A stretch of DNA of 64,000 nt from an uncultured beta proteobacterium (GTDB taxonomy: Bacteria; Pseudomonadota; Gammaproteobacteria; Burkholderiales; Burkholderiaceae_C). Below the pieces are notes generated by a model that worked only from the letters and a program-made list of their open reading frames with translations, had not been told where the DNA came from and did no database searches. Where the stretch lies: the NCBI GenBank assembly GCA_903832285.1, contig CAILAY010000182.1, forward strand, positions 1-64,000, read 5' to 3'. This document shows positions 8,073 to 17,304 of this stretch, piece by piece. The number at the start of each line of letters is the position of its first letter. Positions within the stretch are counted from its first letter, which is position 1. Made by a program: the position numbers and the translations under genes.

Positions 8073-9141
8073 TGCTCGGAAACTTGGACGAGAAGTCCTT
8101 GTTCTTGGCGGCAATCGACACCGCCACCTGACGCGCCACGGCCCGGTAGATAGCAGCCACTTCACCGTCGGGATCGGCCACCACAGTGGGTTTGCCGCTG
8201 TCGGCCTGCATGCGGATCTGTATGTCCAGCGGCAGGGCACCGAGGTAATCCATGCTGTATTCGGCGGCCATCTTCTTGCCTCCGTCGGCACCGAAGATGT
8301 GCTCGATGTGGCCGCACTGGCTGCACACGTGCACGGCCATGTTCTCCACGATGCCCAGGATGGGAACGCCCACCTTCTCGAACATCTTGATGCCCTTGCG
8401 TGCGTCCAGCAAAGCGATGTCCTGGGGGGTGGTGACGATCACCGCGCCGGTCATCGGCACGCGCTGGCTCAGCGTGAGTTGGATGTCCCCGGTGCCAGGT
8501 GGCAGGTCCACGATCAGATAGTCCAGGTCTTTCCAATTGGTCTGGCGCAGCAGTTGCTCCAGCGCCTGCGTCGCCATCGGGCCGCGCCAGATCATGGCTT
8601 CGTCCTGTGCCACCAGGAATCCGATGGACATGACCTGAACGCCATAATTCTCCAACGGCTCCATATTGGTTCCGTCAAGGCTTTCGGGCCGGCCTTCAAT
8701 GCCCATCATCATGGGCAGGCTCGGTCCATAGATGTCGGCATCGAGCAGGCCCACGCTGGCACCTTCTGCTGCCAGCGCCAGCGCCAGATTCACGGCGGTG
8801 GTGCTCTTGCCCACACCGCCCTTGCCTGAGGCCACGGCCACGATGTTCTTCACGCGCGGCAACAGCGCCACGCCGCGCTGCACCGCATGCGCCGTGATTT
8901 TGCTGCTGACGTTCACCGAGACGTTTTGCACTCCCGCCACACTCTTGGCAGCGGCGATCAGCGCCTTGCGAAAACCGGGAATCTGGCTCTTGGCCGGATA
9001 GCCGAGCTCCACGTCAAACGCCACGTCACCATCAGTGACGGTGAGGTTGCGAACCGCTTTACCCGAAACGAAATCCTGCCCGGTGTTGGGATCGATGACG
9101 CTCTTGATCGCGTCGCTGATGGTCTGTGCTGTTACTGTCAT
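8050..9141 (-). CDS. apbC: Iron-sulfur cluster carrier ATPase ApbC/Mrp
   Basis: This cytoplasmic P-loop protein binds and transfers [4Fe-4S] clusters to apoproteins. The 363-residue product has an N-terminal MIP18/DUF59 domain (1-90), a deviant Walker A motif SGKGGVGKST (105-114), a Walker B-like VDLPPGTGDIQ (about 211-221) and the cluster-binding CxxC (C273, C276). It is transcribed divergently from the patatin gene. Its 3' end overlaps dusC on the opposite strand. Several Fe-S or Moco enzymes in this window are plausible clients, but that link is inference. Confidence 0.94.
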   Translation of the reverse strand: MTVTAQTISDAIKSVIDPNTGQDFVSGKAVRNLTVTDGDVAFDVELGYPAKSQIPGFRKALIAAAKSVAGVQNVSVNVSSKITAHAVQRGVALLPRVKNIVAVASGKGGVGKSTTAVNLALALAAEGASVGLLDADIYGPSLPMMMGIEGRPESLDGTNMEPLENYGVQVMSIGFLVAQDEAMIWRGPMATQALEQLLRQTNWKDLDYLIVDLPPGTGDIQLTLSQRVPMTGAVIVTTPQDIALLDARKGIKMFEKVGVPILGIVENMAVHVCSQCGHIEHIFGADGGKKMAAEYSMDYLGALPLDIQIRMQADSGKPTVVADPDGEVAAIYRAVARQVAVSIAAKNKDFSSKFPSIKISKDT

Positions 9142-9286
9142 TGAAGATTCCAGGAAAGAGTTTGAGCACCAAGTTTAGCCAACCGGGCTTTAACCTTGCC
9201 ATTCAGGGCGAATCGGGGTTTACCCATACGCGCCAGTACCGCGCTGCCCACGGTTTTGCGGTTCTAATGACAGCGTTGCACGCATC

Positions 9287-10534
9287 ATGAGTTCCACAGA
9301 CAAGAATACACCTCCCGTTGAGACCGAGCGCTCGGGCCTGCTGCTCACGGGTGGCGGCGCACGAGCCGCGTATCAGGTCGGCGTGCTCGAAGCCATTGCC
9401 GATTTGCGCAAGGCCTGCGGAGCACAGAACACGGGCAACCCGTTCCCCATCATCACCGGTACGTCGGCGGGCGCCATCAACGCAGCTGCCCTGGCCTGCG
9501 GCGCGGACGATTTCGATGCCGCCGTGCGACGCATCGTCAAGGTCTGGAAGAACTTCAACGCCGAACAGGTCTATCGTTCCGACTCGCTGAGCGTGATGCG
9601 CAGCGGCGCGCGCTGGCTCACGCTGCTGTCGATCGGCTGGGTCGTGGCCCGGTGGCGGCGCGTGCGCCCGCGTTCCCTGCTGGACAACTCACCGCTGTCT
9701 GAATTGCTGGAGAAGATGGTGCCTCTGGCACGCCTGCCCGAACTGATCCGCCAGGGTCATATTCAGGCCCTTGCAATAACCGCTTCGAGCTACAGCACGG
9801 GCGAGCATGTCACCTTTTTTGAAGGTGCCTCGCACCTCAAGCCCTGGGTGCGTTCACAGCGCTTTGGGGTGCGCGACCGCATCACCACGGAACACTTGCT
9901 GGCCTCGTCGGCAATCCCCTTTGTCTTTCCGGCCAAGGCGCTGCAGTTGGAGGGTCACACCGAGTATTTTGGCGACGGCTCGATGCGTCAATCGGCGCCG
10001 ATCGCGGGCGCGATTCACCTCGGATCGCGCCGGGTGTTGGTGGTGGGCGCCGGGCGCATGAACGAACCCAAGGGTGACGCCGCGATGCCCCCGACCAACA
10101 TCTACCCTTCACTTGCGCAGATCGCGGGCCACGCCCTGTCCAATATCTTCCTTGATGCGCTCGCGGTGGACGTGGAGCGCATGCGCCGCATCAACCGCAC
10201 GCTCACGCTCATTCCACTTGAAGCACAGCACGCCAGCCCGTTGCGCCCGATCGAGCTGCTGGTGATTTCGCCCTCCCAGCGCCTGGACGAAATGGCGTCC
10301 CGCTATGTCTCGCTGCTGCCGGTGGCCGTGCGCACCATGCTGGGAGGTCTTGGCGTTTCGAGCAAGGCGGCCGACATCAAAGGTGCAGCGCTGGCCAGCT
10401 ACCTGCTGTTCGAGTCGGGCTACACGCGCGAGCTGATGGCCCTGGGGTATGCCGACGCGCTTGCGCAAAGTGATGAGGTGCGCAACTTCTTCGGCTGGTA
10501 TGAGCCGCCGGAAAAGTTCGAGCGTGACACCTGA
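9287..10534 (+). CDS. Patatin-like phospholipase family protein
   Basis: This 415-residue predicted lipid acyl hydrolase has the patatin features: the oxyanion-hole loop [12 protein letters not shown] (about 21-32), the nucleophile elbow GTSAG with Ser60, and the catalytic Asp in [12 protein letters not shown] (about 229). It resembles the betaproteobacterial patatin-like proteins with a C-terminal DUF3336-like or helical extension. No signal peptide is apparent, so it is probably cytoplasmic or peripheral to the inner membrane. Its stop codon lies inside a dispersed repeat (10529-10610). Confidence 0.88.
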   Translation: MSSTDKNTPPVETERSGLLLTGGGARAAYQVGVLEAIADLRKACGAQNTGNPFPIITGTSAGAINAAALACGADDFDAAVRRIVKVWKNFNAEQVYRSDSLSVMRSGARWLTLLSIGWVVARWRRVRPRSLLDNSPLSELLEKMVPLARLPELIRQGHIQALAITASSYSTGEHVTFFEGASHLKPWVRSQRFGVRDRITTEHLLASSAIPFVFPAKALQLEGHTEYFGDGSMRQSAPIAGAIHLGSRRVLVVGAGRMNEPKGDAAMPPTNIYPSLAQIAGHALSNIFLDALAVDVERMRRINRTLTLIPLEAQHASPLRPIELLVISPSQRLDEMASRYVSLLPVAVRTMLGGLGVSSKAADIKGAALASYLLFESGYTRELMALGYADALAQSDEVRNFFGWYEPPEKFERDT

Positions 10535-10610
10535 GGCCTTGCGGGACACACCAAGAGCTACACGATGCGAACTTTGCGCTCTGTCCTCAACTGACTGATT
10601 TGCGGGACAG
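10529..10610 (+). repeat. Dispersed repeat, copy A
   Basis: This 82-bp element begins at the patatin stop codon and aligns by hand with the reverse complement of 43181-43276. Identity is roughly 85% over the first 67 or so aligned bases, then there is a gap, and both end in tttgcgggacag. In both copies the stop codon of the preceding gene is part of the repeat (acCTGAg). The internal motif ttgcgggaca occurs twice in direct orientation. Function is unknown; a REP-like or miniature element is likely. Confidence 0.7.
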
Positions 10611-10743
10611 TTGTTGCAACGAGGGCCCTGTGAGACCAGTCACCGAACCACTGGCTGGCTGCAGGACTGCGGATGCGGTCCTTTGAATCAGTCTGCGGGA
10701 TACCTTGCGTTAACCCGACATCCGAACCTGCGAGAGGAGAATC

Positions 10744-11373
10744 ATGAGCAAAGTATTCGTCAATATTGGACTTAGCCTCGATGGCTACATGGCACCGGAA
10801 GGAATGACCATGGAGAATCCCGGGTACAAGAACTGGGGTGCTAAGTGGGGCGCACTGATGGCCTGGCTCATCAATCAACAGTACTTTCGTGAGAACCTCA
10901 AGTTCGGACCAGGGGGCGAGACCGGGCCGGTCAATGACCTGGTTCGCAGCACCACTGAGCGTATCGGTGCCAACATTATGGGCAAGCGAATGTTCGACCA
11001 GGGCGAGCGCGCGTGGCCAGAGGATGCTCCGTTTCACACACCGGTCTACGTTCTTACCAATGAGAAACGCGAACCCTGGGTGCGCCCCGGTGGGACAACC
11101 TTTTACTTCATCAATGACGGGCCAGAGCGTGCCCTGGAGCAGGCTTGTGAATCGGCAGGCAGTCGTGATATTCGTATCGCGGGCGGAGCGGATGTGATCC
11201 AGCAGTACCTGAACCTGAATGTCGTTGATGAGATGGAAATCGCCTTGGCCCCCGTGCTGTTCGGCGGTGGGCGGCGTCTCTTCGAGAATCTACGCGAACC
11301 CGGGCTGCAATTTCGCATTGAAAAGGTTCTTGATGGTCCGGCAGCGACACACTTGCGCTATGTGCGTCAGTGA
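10744..11373 (+). CDS. Dihydrofolate reductase-fold protein (RibD C-terminal family)
   Basis: This 209-residue protein of the RibD_C / bacterial DHFR-like family begins MSKVFVNIGLSLDGYMAPEG, with later landmarks IMGKRMFDQGERAWPE, VYVLTNEKRE, IRIAGGADVIQQYL and LFGGGRRLFENL. Members are NADPH-dependent reductases of mostly unknown substrate and are common as accessory genes. A gagaggagaatc Shine-Dalgarno region precedes the ATG. It is not the housekeeping folA enzyme, because it has the longer N-terminal insert typical of the YyaP/YqjY group. It stands between a dispersed repeat and a hydrolase gene and may have been acquired. Confidence 0.85.
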   Translation: MSKVFVNIGLSLDGYMAPEGMTMENPGYKNWGAKWGALMAWLINQQYFRENLKFGPGGETGPVNDLVRSTTERIGANIMGKRMFDQGERAWPEDAPFHTPVYVLTNEKREPWVRPGGTTFYFINDGPERALEQACESAGSRDIRIAGGADVIQQYLNLNVVDEMEIALAPVLFGGGRRLFENLREPGLQFRIEKVLDGPAATHLRYVRQ

Positions 11374-11403
11374 AGGTGGCCGAACCTACGGGATGAATTG
11401 ATC

Positions 11404-12126
11404 ATGCGCCATTTCCCCGTCTACGCACTGCCCGGCCTGCTTGACGACGAACGCCTTTGGCGGCATCAGGCCGCATGCCTCGCGCCACGCCACCCGCTCT
11501 TGACGGCCGATCTCACGCGGCACAACTCCATCGCGTCGCTCGCCACCGCGGCCCTTGCCATGGCGCCGGCAGAGCGGTTTGCACTGATCGGACTTTCCAT
11601 GGGCGGCTACGTTGCCCTCGAAATCATGCGCCAGGCACCGGAGCGCGTGATCGCGCTGGCGCTGCTCGATACCAATGCCCGACCCGATACCGAGCAGGCG
11701 ATGGAATTTCGAAAAGGCCTGATGGCGCGGGCCAAGACCGATTTCAGTGCGGTCGTGGACAGCATCACACCGAGGCTCGTTCATCCCGCACACCTCGGCG
11801 ACGAATCAATCGTGAAAGTGATCCGGGACATGGCCCACGCGGTCGGCGTGGAGGCATTCATGCGCCAGCAACAGGCGATCATGGGCCGATTCGACAGTCG
11901 CCCTTTCCTGCCCGCTATTTCGTGCCCCACTCTCGTGCTGTGCGGTCGCGAAGATGCGCTGACACCGGTGGAACTGCATGAAGAAATGGCAGCGGCGATT
12001 CCCAATGCCCATCTCGTCGTGATTGAACAGTGCGGGCACATGTCGGCGCTTGAGCAGCCGCAGCAGGTGGCCGATGCACTGCAAGTTTGGCTGTCGACCG
12101 TGCCTCACGCATTCGTGGCCACCTAG
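11404..12126 (+). CDS. Alpha/beta hydrolase
   Basis: This 240-residue single-domain alpha/beta hydrolase has the nucleophile elbow GLSMGG (Ser65), the acid in LCGREDALTP and the catalytic His in QCGHMSALEQP. The order and spacing match soluble esterase/hydrolase relatives of BioH or MenH-like enzymes. I chose the ATG at 11404; the TTG six bases upstream is a weaker alternative. It is followed after 9 bases by the MOCOS-like gene, so the two are probably co-transcribed. The substrate is unknown. Confidence 0.85.
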   Translation: MRHFPVYALPGLLDDERLWRHQAACLAPRHPLLTADLTRHNSIASLATAALAMAPAERFALIGLSMGGYVALEIMRQAPERVIALALLDTNARPDTEQAMEFRKGLMARAKTDFSAVVDSITPRLVHPAHLGDESIVKVIRDMAHAVGVEAFMRQQQAIMGRFDSRPFLPAISCPTLVLCGREDALTPVELHEEMAAAIPNAHLVVIEQCGHMSALEQPQQVADALQVWLSTVPHAFVAT

Positions 12127-12135
12127 AATCAACGC

Positions 12136-13599
12136 ATGACCGCCTACGATCGATTCCTGCTGCACCACCCGGCGTACGCCACCACCCACGCCGTCGACGT
12201 CATGCGTGCCTCCGAGTACGGACGGCTTGACGCCCATGACCAGGTTTATTTGGACTTCACCGGGGGCGGCTTGCACGCGGCTTCCCAGGTGCAGGAGCAC
12301 GCGCTGATGTTGAGCGAACAGGTGCTGGGTAACCCGCACTCCGTGAACCCCAGCTCGATGGAAATGACGCGACGGGTGGAACAGGCGCGCGCCGCCGTGC
12401 TGGCGTATTTCAATGGCACGGACGAGTACACGGCCATCTTCACGCCGAACGCCTCCGGTGCGCTCAAGTTGGTGGGCGAGTCGTACCCGTTTGGGCCGGG
12501 CTCGCGTCTGCTGCTTGCTACCGACAACCACAACTCGGTCAACGGCATACGCGAGTTCGCCACAAAACGCGGCGCCGAAGTGAGCTATGCGCCGCTGACC
12601 CGCCCGGATCTGCGGCTTGACTTGCCGGCCATGCAGGCGCTGCTGGCGCTGCGCGATGAGGCGCAGTCCAACCTGCTGGCGTTTCCCGCCCAGTCCAATT
12701 TTTCCGGCGTCAAGCATCCACTGGAACTGGTGGCGCAAGCGCACTCTGCAGGTTGGCACGTGCTGCTGGACGCTGCGGCATTTGTGCCCACGAATCGGCT
12801 CGACCTGCGCGCGGTTTCGCCCGACTTTGTTGTGATGTCGTTCTACAAGATGTTCGGTTACCCCACCGGCGTGGGCTGCCTGCTGGTGCGCAACGAGACA
12901 CTCAGGTCGCTTCGCCGCCCGTGGTTTGGCGGCGGCACCGTCAACTTCGCCACGGTGCAGGGCCGCATGCACGTGCTCTCCAGCGGTGAAGCTGGCTTCG
13001 AAGACGGAACACTGAACTACCTGAGCATTCCGGCTGTGGAGATTGGTCTGAAGCACCTGCAAAATGTCGGGATCGAGACGATTCGAACGCGGGTGCACTG
13101 CCTCACCGATTGGCTCATCAACGAGTTGCTGGCGCTGCGACACAGCAACGGGCAAGCCATGGTTCGCCTGTACGGCCCGGCCAATATGAAGGAGCGCGGC
13201 GGCACCGTCACGCTGAATTTCTACGACCCCAAGGGCCATCTGCTGGACTATCGGCGCATTGAGGAACTGGCTTCGCTGGAACGCATTTCGCTGCGCACCG
13301 GCTGCTTTTGCAATCCCGGCGCGGGCGAGACGGCGGAGGACCTGAGCGAAGAGGACATGCGTGCAGGCATTGCCGAAGCGGGCGCCGAGATCAACCTGCA
13401 GCGCTTCCTGCACGTGATGCAGGAGCGCGGCGGCAAGAGTGCGGGCGCGATTCGTGTCTCCACCGGCATCGCCAGCAACTTTGCCGACGTGGAGCGCTTC
13501 ATGCGCTTCGCCCAAGGGTTCAGGGACCAGACCGCGCTCACCGTAGGCACGGTGTCGTTTGACATTGAATCGTGTCGCGTGGTGCGCGACGGCGGCTGA
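12136..13599 (+). CDS. Class V aminotransferase resembling the MOCOS/ABA3 sulfurase domain
   Basis: This 487-residue PLP enzyme resembles the N-terminal, NifS-like domain of eukaryotic molybdenum cofactor sulfurases more than IscS or NifS. The PLP lysine is K238 in SFYKMFGYPTGVG. Other shared landmarks are FTGGGLHAAS near the N-terminus, NPHSVNPSS, RPWFGGGTVNF, GFEDGTLNYLSIP, the cysteine loop RTGCFCNPGAG (C390, C392) and GKSAGAIRVSTG. In the eukaryotic enzymes this domain takes sulfur from L-cysteine to sulfurate the Mo centre of xanthine dehydrogenase/aldehyde oxidase. Here the C-terminal MOSC domain is absent. The family call comes from motif memory and is unconfirmed; a generic cysteine desulfurase is the alternative. 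Confidence 0.8.
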   Translation: MTAYDRFLLHHPAYATTHAVDVMRASEYGRLDAHDQVYLDFTGGGLHAASQVQEHALMLSEQVLGNPHSVNPSSMEMTRRVEQARAAVLAYFNGTDEYTAIFTPNASGALKLVGESYPFGPGSRLLLATDNHNSVNGIREFATKRGAEVSYAPLTRPDLRLDLPAMQALLALRDEAQSNLLAFPAQSNFSGVKHPLELVAQAHSAGWHVLLDAAAFVPTNRLDLRAVSPDFVVMSFYKMFGYPTGVGCLLVRNETLRSLRRPWFGGGTVNFATVQGRMHVLSSGEAGFEDGTLNYLSIPAVEIGLKHLQNVGIETIRTRVHCLTDWLINELLALRHSNGQAMVRLYGPANMKERGGTVTLNFYDPKGHLLDYRRIEELASLERISLRTGCFCNPGAGETAEDLSEEDMRAGIAEAGAEINLQRFLHVMQERGGKSAGAIRVSTGIASNFADVERFMRFAQGFRDQTALTVGTVSFDIESCRVVRDGG

Positions 13600-13613
13600 C
13601 GCGAGGCGATGGT

Positions 13614-13639
13614 GTCGGGTTACGCCGCGCTAACCCGAC
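13614..13639. repeat. REP-like hairpin gtcgggtta...taacccgac
   Basis: Perfect 9-base arms (13614-13622 and 13631-13639) flank an 8-base GC loop, 14 bases after the MOCOS-like gene. Similar hairpins are, as I recall, scattered through betaproteobacterial intergenic regions. A half-site (gttaacccgacat) lies near 10710-10722. It may act as a terminator or mRNA 3' stabiliser, but no T-tract follows. Confidence 0.6.
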
Positions 13640-13677
13640 CTACTAAAATCGAAGCTCGTTTCTGAAAGCTGCCCCGC

Positions 13678-15783
13678 ATGCCACGCCAACTCTTCGTCAC
13701 CACCGCCCTGCCCTACGCCAACGCTCCCTTCCACATCGGCCACATGATGGAGTACATCCAGGCCGACATCTGGGTGCGGCATCAGCGCATGGCGGGCAAC
13801 GTGGTGCACTTTGTCTGCGCCGACGACGCCCACGGCGCGCCGATCATGATCGCTGCCGAAAAGGCGGGCAAGACGCCGCAGCAGTTCGTGGTCGACATCG
13901 CCGCCGGACGCAAGCAATATCTGGACGGATTCCACATCGGCTTTGACAACTGGCATTCCACCGACGGCGCGGAAAACCACGAACTGGCGCAACAGATCTA
14001 CCGCGACCTCAAAACCAATGACCTGATCGAGACCAAGACCATTGAGCAGTTCTTCGATCCGGAAAAGCAGATGTTCCTGCCGGATCGCTTCATCAAGGGC
14101 GAATGCCCCAAGTGCGGCGCGAAGGACCAGTACGGCGACAACTGCGAGGTCTGCGGTGCGGTCTATGCCGCCACGGAATTGAAAGACCCGTACTCCGCGC
14201 TGAGCGGCGTCACGCCGGTGCTACGAAATTCGGAGCACTACTTTTTCAAGCTGTCCGACCCGCGCTGCCTGGCCTTTCTGGATCAATGGACGCAGGAAGA
14301 AGGTCACCTGCAGACCGAGGTCTACAACAAGATCAAGGAGTGGCTCACGCCCAACGACGATGGCGTGCGCGACCTTGGCGATTGGGACATCAGTCGCGAC
14401 GCACCCTACTTCGGCATCGAGATCCCCGACGCGCCGGGCAAGTACTTCTACGTCTGGCTGGACGCACCCATCGGCTACCTGGCTTCGCTGAAGAACTATC
14501 TCGGCAAGATCGGCATTGACTACCACGCGTTCATGGCCGACCCGGCAACGGAGCAGTACCACTTCATCGGCAAGGACATCATCACTTTTCATACGCTGTT
14601 CTGGCCGGCGATGCTGCACTTCAGCGGCCGCAAGACACCCAACGCGGTGTTCGTTCATGGGCATCTGACCGTGAACAACGAAAAGATGAGCAAGAGCCGC
14701 GGCACCGGCATTGACCCGCTGAAGTACCTCAACATCGGCATGAACCCCGAGTGGCTGCGCTACTACATCGCCGCCAAGCTCAACAGCCGCAACGAAGACC
14801 TGGACTTTGTCGGGCAGGACTTCATGCAACGCGTGAACTCGGACCTGGTGGGAAAGTTCATCAATATCGCCAGCCGCTCCGCCGGCTTTTTGAGCAAACG
14901 CTTTAGCGGCAAGTTGGGCGTGACATCGCCCGACGGTGCAGGTCTGCTGGACATCCTGCGCGCCAAAGCCGACGAGTTGCAGCAGCACTACGAGGGGCGC
15001 GATTACGGCCGCGCGCTGCGCGAGATCATGCTGCTGGCGGATCGCGTGAATGAGTACGTGGACCAGAACAAACCCTGGGAACTGGCAAAACAAGACGGCA
15101 TGGACGCTCGGCTGCACGACGTGTGCACGGTCTGCATCGAAGCGTTCAGATTGCTCACGCTTTACCTCAAGCCGGTGCTGCCGACCCTTGCTGCGCAGGT
15201 TGAATCGTTCCTGAACATTGCGGCGATGCAATGGCCTGATGCGACCCGATCACTCGGATTGGGCCACACCATCGGAGACTACAAGCACCTGATGCAGCGA
15301 GTGGACAGCAAGCAGATAGAGGCACTGTTCGAACTGCAGGCCGATGCCAAAGTCACTGCCGCGGTGGGCACGGAACACAGCCGCGTCGAGTCCGGTCTGC
15401 CTGGCGGCGAAGCCATTGCCCCCACCATCACGATCGACGACTTCACCAGGATCGACCTGCGCATTGCAAAGATCGTGCGATGTGAAAAGGTGGAGGGTTC
15501 GACCAAGTTGCTGCGCCTCACGCTGGACGTCGGGGAGGGAAATGACGCTGATGGCAATGCCATCACGCGCAATGTCTTCAGCGGCATCGCGTCAAGCTAT
15601 CAGCCCGAGCAGTTGACAGGTCAGTTGACGGTGCTGGTGGCGAATCTGGCGCCGCGCAAAATGAAGTTCGGCATCAGCCAGGGCATGGTGCTGGCGGCGA
15701 GCGCGGCCGATGAAAAATCCCTGCCCGGCATCTACCTCCTCAACCCCGGTCCCGGAGCGATTCCGGGCATGCGCGTTCGTTGA
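13678..15783 (+). CDS. metG: Methionyl-tRNA synthetase
   Basis: This cytoplasmic class I synthetase charges tRNA-Met. The 701-residue product contains the HIGH motif (19-22), the zinc knuckle [17 protein letters not shown] (from about residue 143), the KMSKS loop (about 336-340), the anticodon-binding helical domain and a C-terminal EMAP/Trbp111-like tRNA-binding domain (about 595-701) for dimerisation. Length and domain order are those of the long E. coli type. It follows a REP-like hairpin and is probably monocistronic. Confidence 0.97.
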   Translation: MPRQLFVTTALPYANAPFHIGHMMEYIQADIWVRHQRMAGNVVHFVCADDAHGAPIMIAAEKAGKTPQQFVVDIAAGRKQYLDGFHIGFDNWHSTDGAENHELAQQIYRDLKTNDLIETKTIEQFFDPEKQMFLPDRFIKGECPKCGAKDQYGDNCEVCGAVYAATELKDPYSALSGVTPVLRNSEHYFFKLSDPRCLAFLDQWTQEEGHLQTEVYNKIKEWLTPNDDGVRDLGDWDISRDAPYFGIEIPDAPGKYFYVWLDAPIGYLASLKNYLGKIGIDYHAFMADPATEQYHFIGKDIITFHTLFWPAMLHFSGRKTPNAVFVHGHLTVNNEKMSKSRGTGIDPLKYLNIGMNPEWLRYYIAAKLNSRNEDLDFVGQDFMQRVNSDLVGKFINIASRSAGFLSKRFSGKLGVTSPDGAGLLDILRAKADELQQHYEGRDYGRALREIMLLADRVNEYVDQNKPWELAKQDGMDARLHDVCTVCIEAFRLLTLYLKPVLPTLAAQVESFLNIAAMQWPDATRSLGLGHTIGDYKHLMQRVDSKQIEALFELQADAKVTAAVGTEHSRVESGLPGGEAIAPTITIDDFTRIDLRIAKIVRCEKVEGSTKLLRLTLDVGEGNDADGNAITRNVFSGIASSYQPEQLTGQLTVLVANLAPRKMKFGISQGMVLAASAADEKSLPGIYLLNPGPGAIPGMRVR

Positions 15784-15795
15784 CCCGCTGACTCG

Positions 15796-16623
15796 TCATT
15801 GCAGATCTCCGTTCTGACTGTCGCGCCTCTTTTCGGTGTTGGGGACAACGTCGTCCCAGATCGACATGGCCGGCTGCGAGGGTCTTGGTTCGGGCGCTAC
15901 CAAAGGCCGAATCGCCACAAGCGGGATCGGTTGGGCAGCAACCATCTCGGGTTTGCGCCTGAACTCCGGTTTTTCGACGCTGACAACTTTTCGCTGCGGC
16001 AACAACTTGGGAATATCCTTGGCCATGTGATCAACGATGACCTCATAGGTTGCAAATGTTGCCAACTCGCGTGCGACGGAGGCATCCAGGCGAAACCGAT
16101 CGCGCAAATCCAGCGCCTTCATCAGCATCGCGCGGTGTTTGGTCTTTTCCCGGATCAAGCTGCCTGGATTTACGCGCGCCAGCACCGCTTCCTCGACCAG
16201 AAAATGTTCACGCATATGGCCAATGAATTCGTCAACCAGAGACTGCAAACTGCTATCGCCGGGATCCCGGTTCGCAATAGCAACAATTTCGCTGCACAGG
16301 CCGAACAGCCGGCGGTGCTGCGCATCCAGCACCGGATGTCCACACTCGAAAGAGCGGCGCCACGAGATCTGCAGGTGTCCGGCCGCGCTGGTGTCACGAT
16401 CTGCCCAGCCCGCCAATTTGATGAATCCTTTGCTGCGCGCAAAAGCCCGACGATATCGATCCCGGCGTAACCAGACCAAACTGCCGCCAGCCAACAAGGC
16501 CAGGCCGCACGCAGCGGTCAGCGAATTGCGCACGGGAATGACCAGAAAGAATCCCACGAGGATGAAAATAGTGGGAAATGTGCTGTAGATCCATGCTGGA
16601 TACCGCTGCCGACGACGAATCAT
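15796..16623 (-). CDS. Membrane-anchored bacteriohemerythrin
   Basis: This 275-residue protein has two N-terminal membrane helices (about 13-30 and 33-51), a hemerythrin domain (about 85-205) and a charged, proline-rich tail. The di-iron ligand pattern is visible as H103 (AQHRRLF), H140 and E144 (HMREHFLVEE), H163 (KHRAML), H199 and D203 (HMAKD). The usual HxxxH pair reads E159-K-T-K-H163, so one ligand His is replaced by Glu. Such domains bind O2 or NO and often feed signalling or oxygen delivery. The start at 16623 has a clear ggag Shine-Dalgarno sequence. The gene lies 162 bases downstream of the hyf-like cluster on the same strand. Confidence 0.87.
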   Translation of the reverse strand: MIRRRQRYPAWIYSTFPTIFILVGFFLVIPVRNSLTAACGLALLAGGSLVWLRRDRYRRAFARSKGFIKLAGWADRDTSAAGHLQISWRRSFECGHPVLDAQHRRLFGLCSEIVAIANRDPGDSSLQSLVDEFIGHMREHFLVEEAVLARVNPGSLIREKTKHRAMLMKALDLRDRFRLDASVARELATFATYEVIVDHMAKDIPKLLPQRKVVSVEKPEFRRKPEMVAAQPIPLVAIRPLVAPEPRPSQPAMSIWDDVVPNTEKRRDSQNGDLQ

Positions 16624-16785
16624 TGAATACTCCAAGTTAACCGAGACATGGACGTCTCAGGAGCACGTACGTGTTTTTAAGCGAAAACCGGACATTCATC
16701 GATAAATATACATTGAACGGGCTTGTTCTGTCAGGTAGCCGCCATGCGGTTCTTATCAGGGTTTTCCCCGCCTTGGCGTCGCATG

Positions 16786-17304
16786 TCATCGGCCGCGCCG
16801 CCTTCGTACGGCACCCAAAATACCACGCAATATCTCCAGCGGCGCGGGCGGGCAACCGGCCACGGTGTGATCCACCGGGATGACGTTGGCAACGCGTCCG
16901 CAACTGGCATAGCTCTCGCCAAAGATGCCCCCGTCGATGCCGCAATTTCCCACGGCCACCACCAGCTTGGGGTCGGGCGTGGCGTCATAGGTGCGCTTGA
17001 GCGCCTGCGCCATGTTGCGCGATACCGGGCCGGTGACAAGCAGCAGATCGGCGTGGCGCGGGCTGGCGACAAACTTGATGCCCAGGCCCTCGATGTTGTA
17101 GTAGGGATTTCCCAGGGCGTTGATCTCCAACTCGCAGCCGTTGCACGAACCTGCGTCCACTTGCCGGATCGCCAGGGCGCGCCCCAGAATGGCCAACAGA
17201 TCATCGTGTATTCGCTGCGCCTCCACCTCCGGCGCAGCGCTTTCGGCCGGCGGCGCTTCGGTGCGAATACCGTTGCGTGTGATCTGGCGGATGATGTTCC
17301 ACAT
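16786..17304 (-). CDS. hyfI: Hydrogenase-4-like/Ehr small subunit (HyfI/NuoB-like)
   Basis: This is the electron-transfer small subunit of a group 4 hydrogenase-related complex, homologous to NuoB. The 172-residue product retains the four cysteines for the proximal [4Fe-4S] cluster: C54 and C57 in GSCNGCELE, C121 in VGNCGIDGG and C151 in AGCPPAP. Its start overlaps the hyfG stop as ATGA, so the two are translationally coupled. It is the last gene of the cluster. The C-terminus ends in an arginine-rich RRRRGR. The symbol is by homology; the complex is probably not a hydrogenase (see the large subunit). Confidence 0.9.
   Translation of the reverse strand: MWNIIRQITRNGIRTEAPPAESAAPEVEAQRIHDDLLAILGRALAIRQVDAGSCNGCELEINALGNPYYNIEGLGIKFVASPRHADLLLVTGPVSRNMAQALKRTYDATPDPKLVVAVGNCGIDGGIFGESYASCGRVANVIPVDHTVAGCPPAPLEILRGILGAVRRRRGR

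Noticed and set aside
10558-11037. An open frame antisense to the DHFR-like gene
   Set aside because: It overlaps a clear gene on the other strand and crosses the dispersed repeat.
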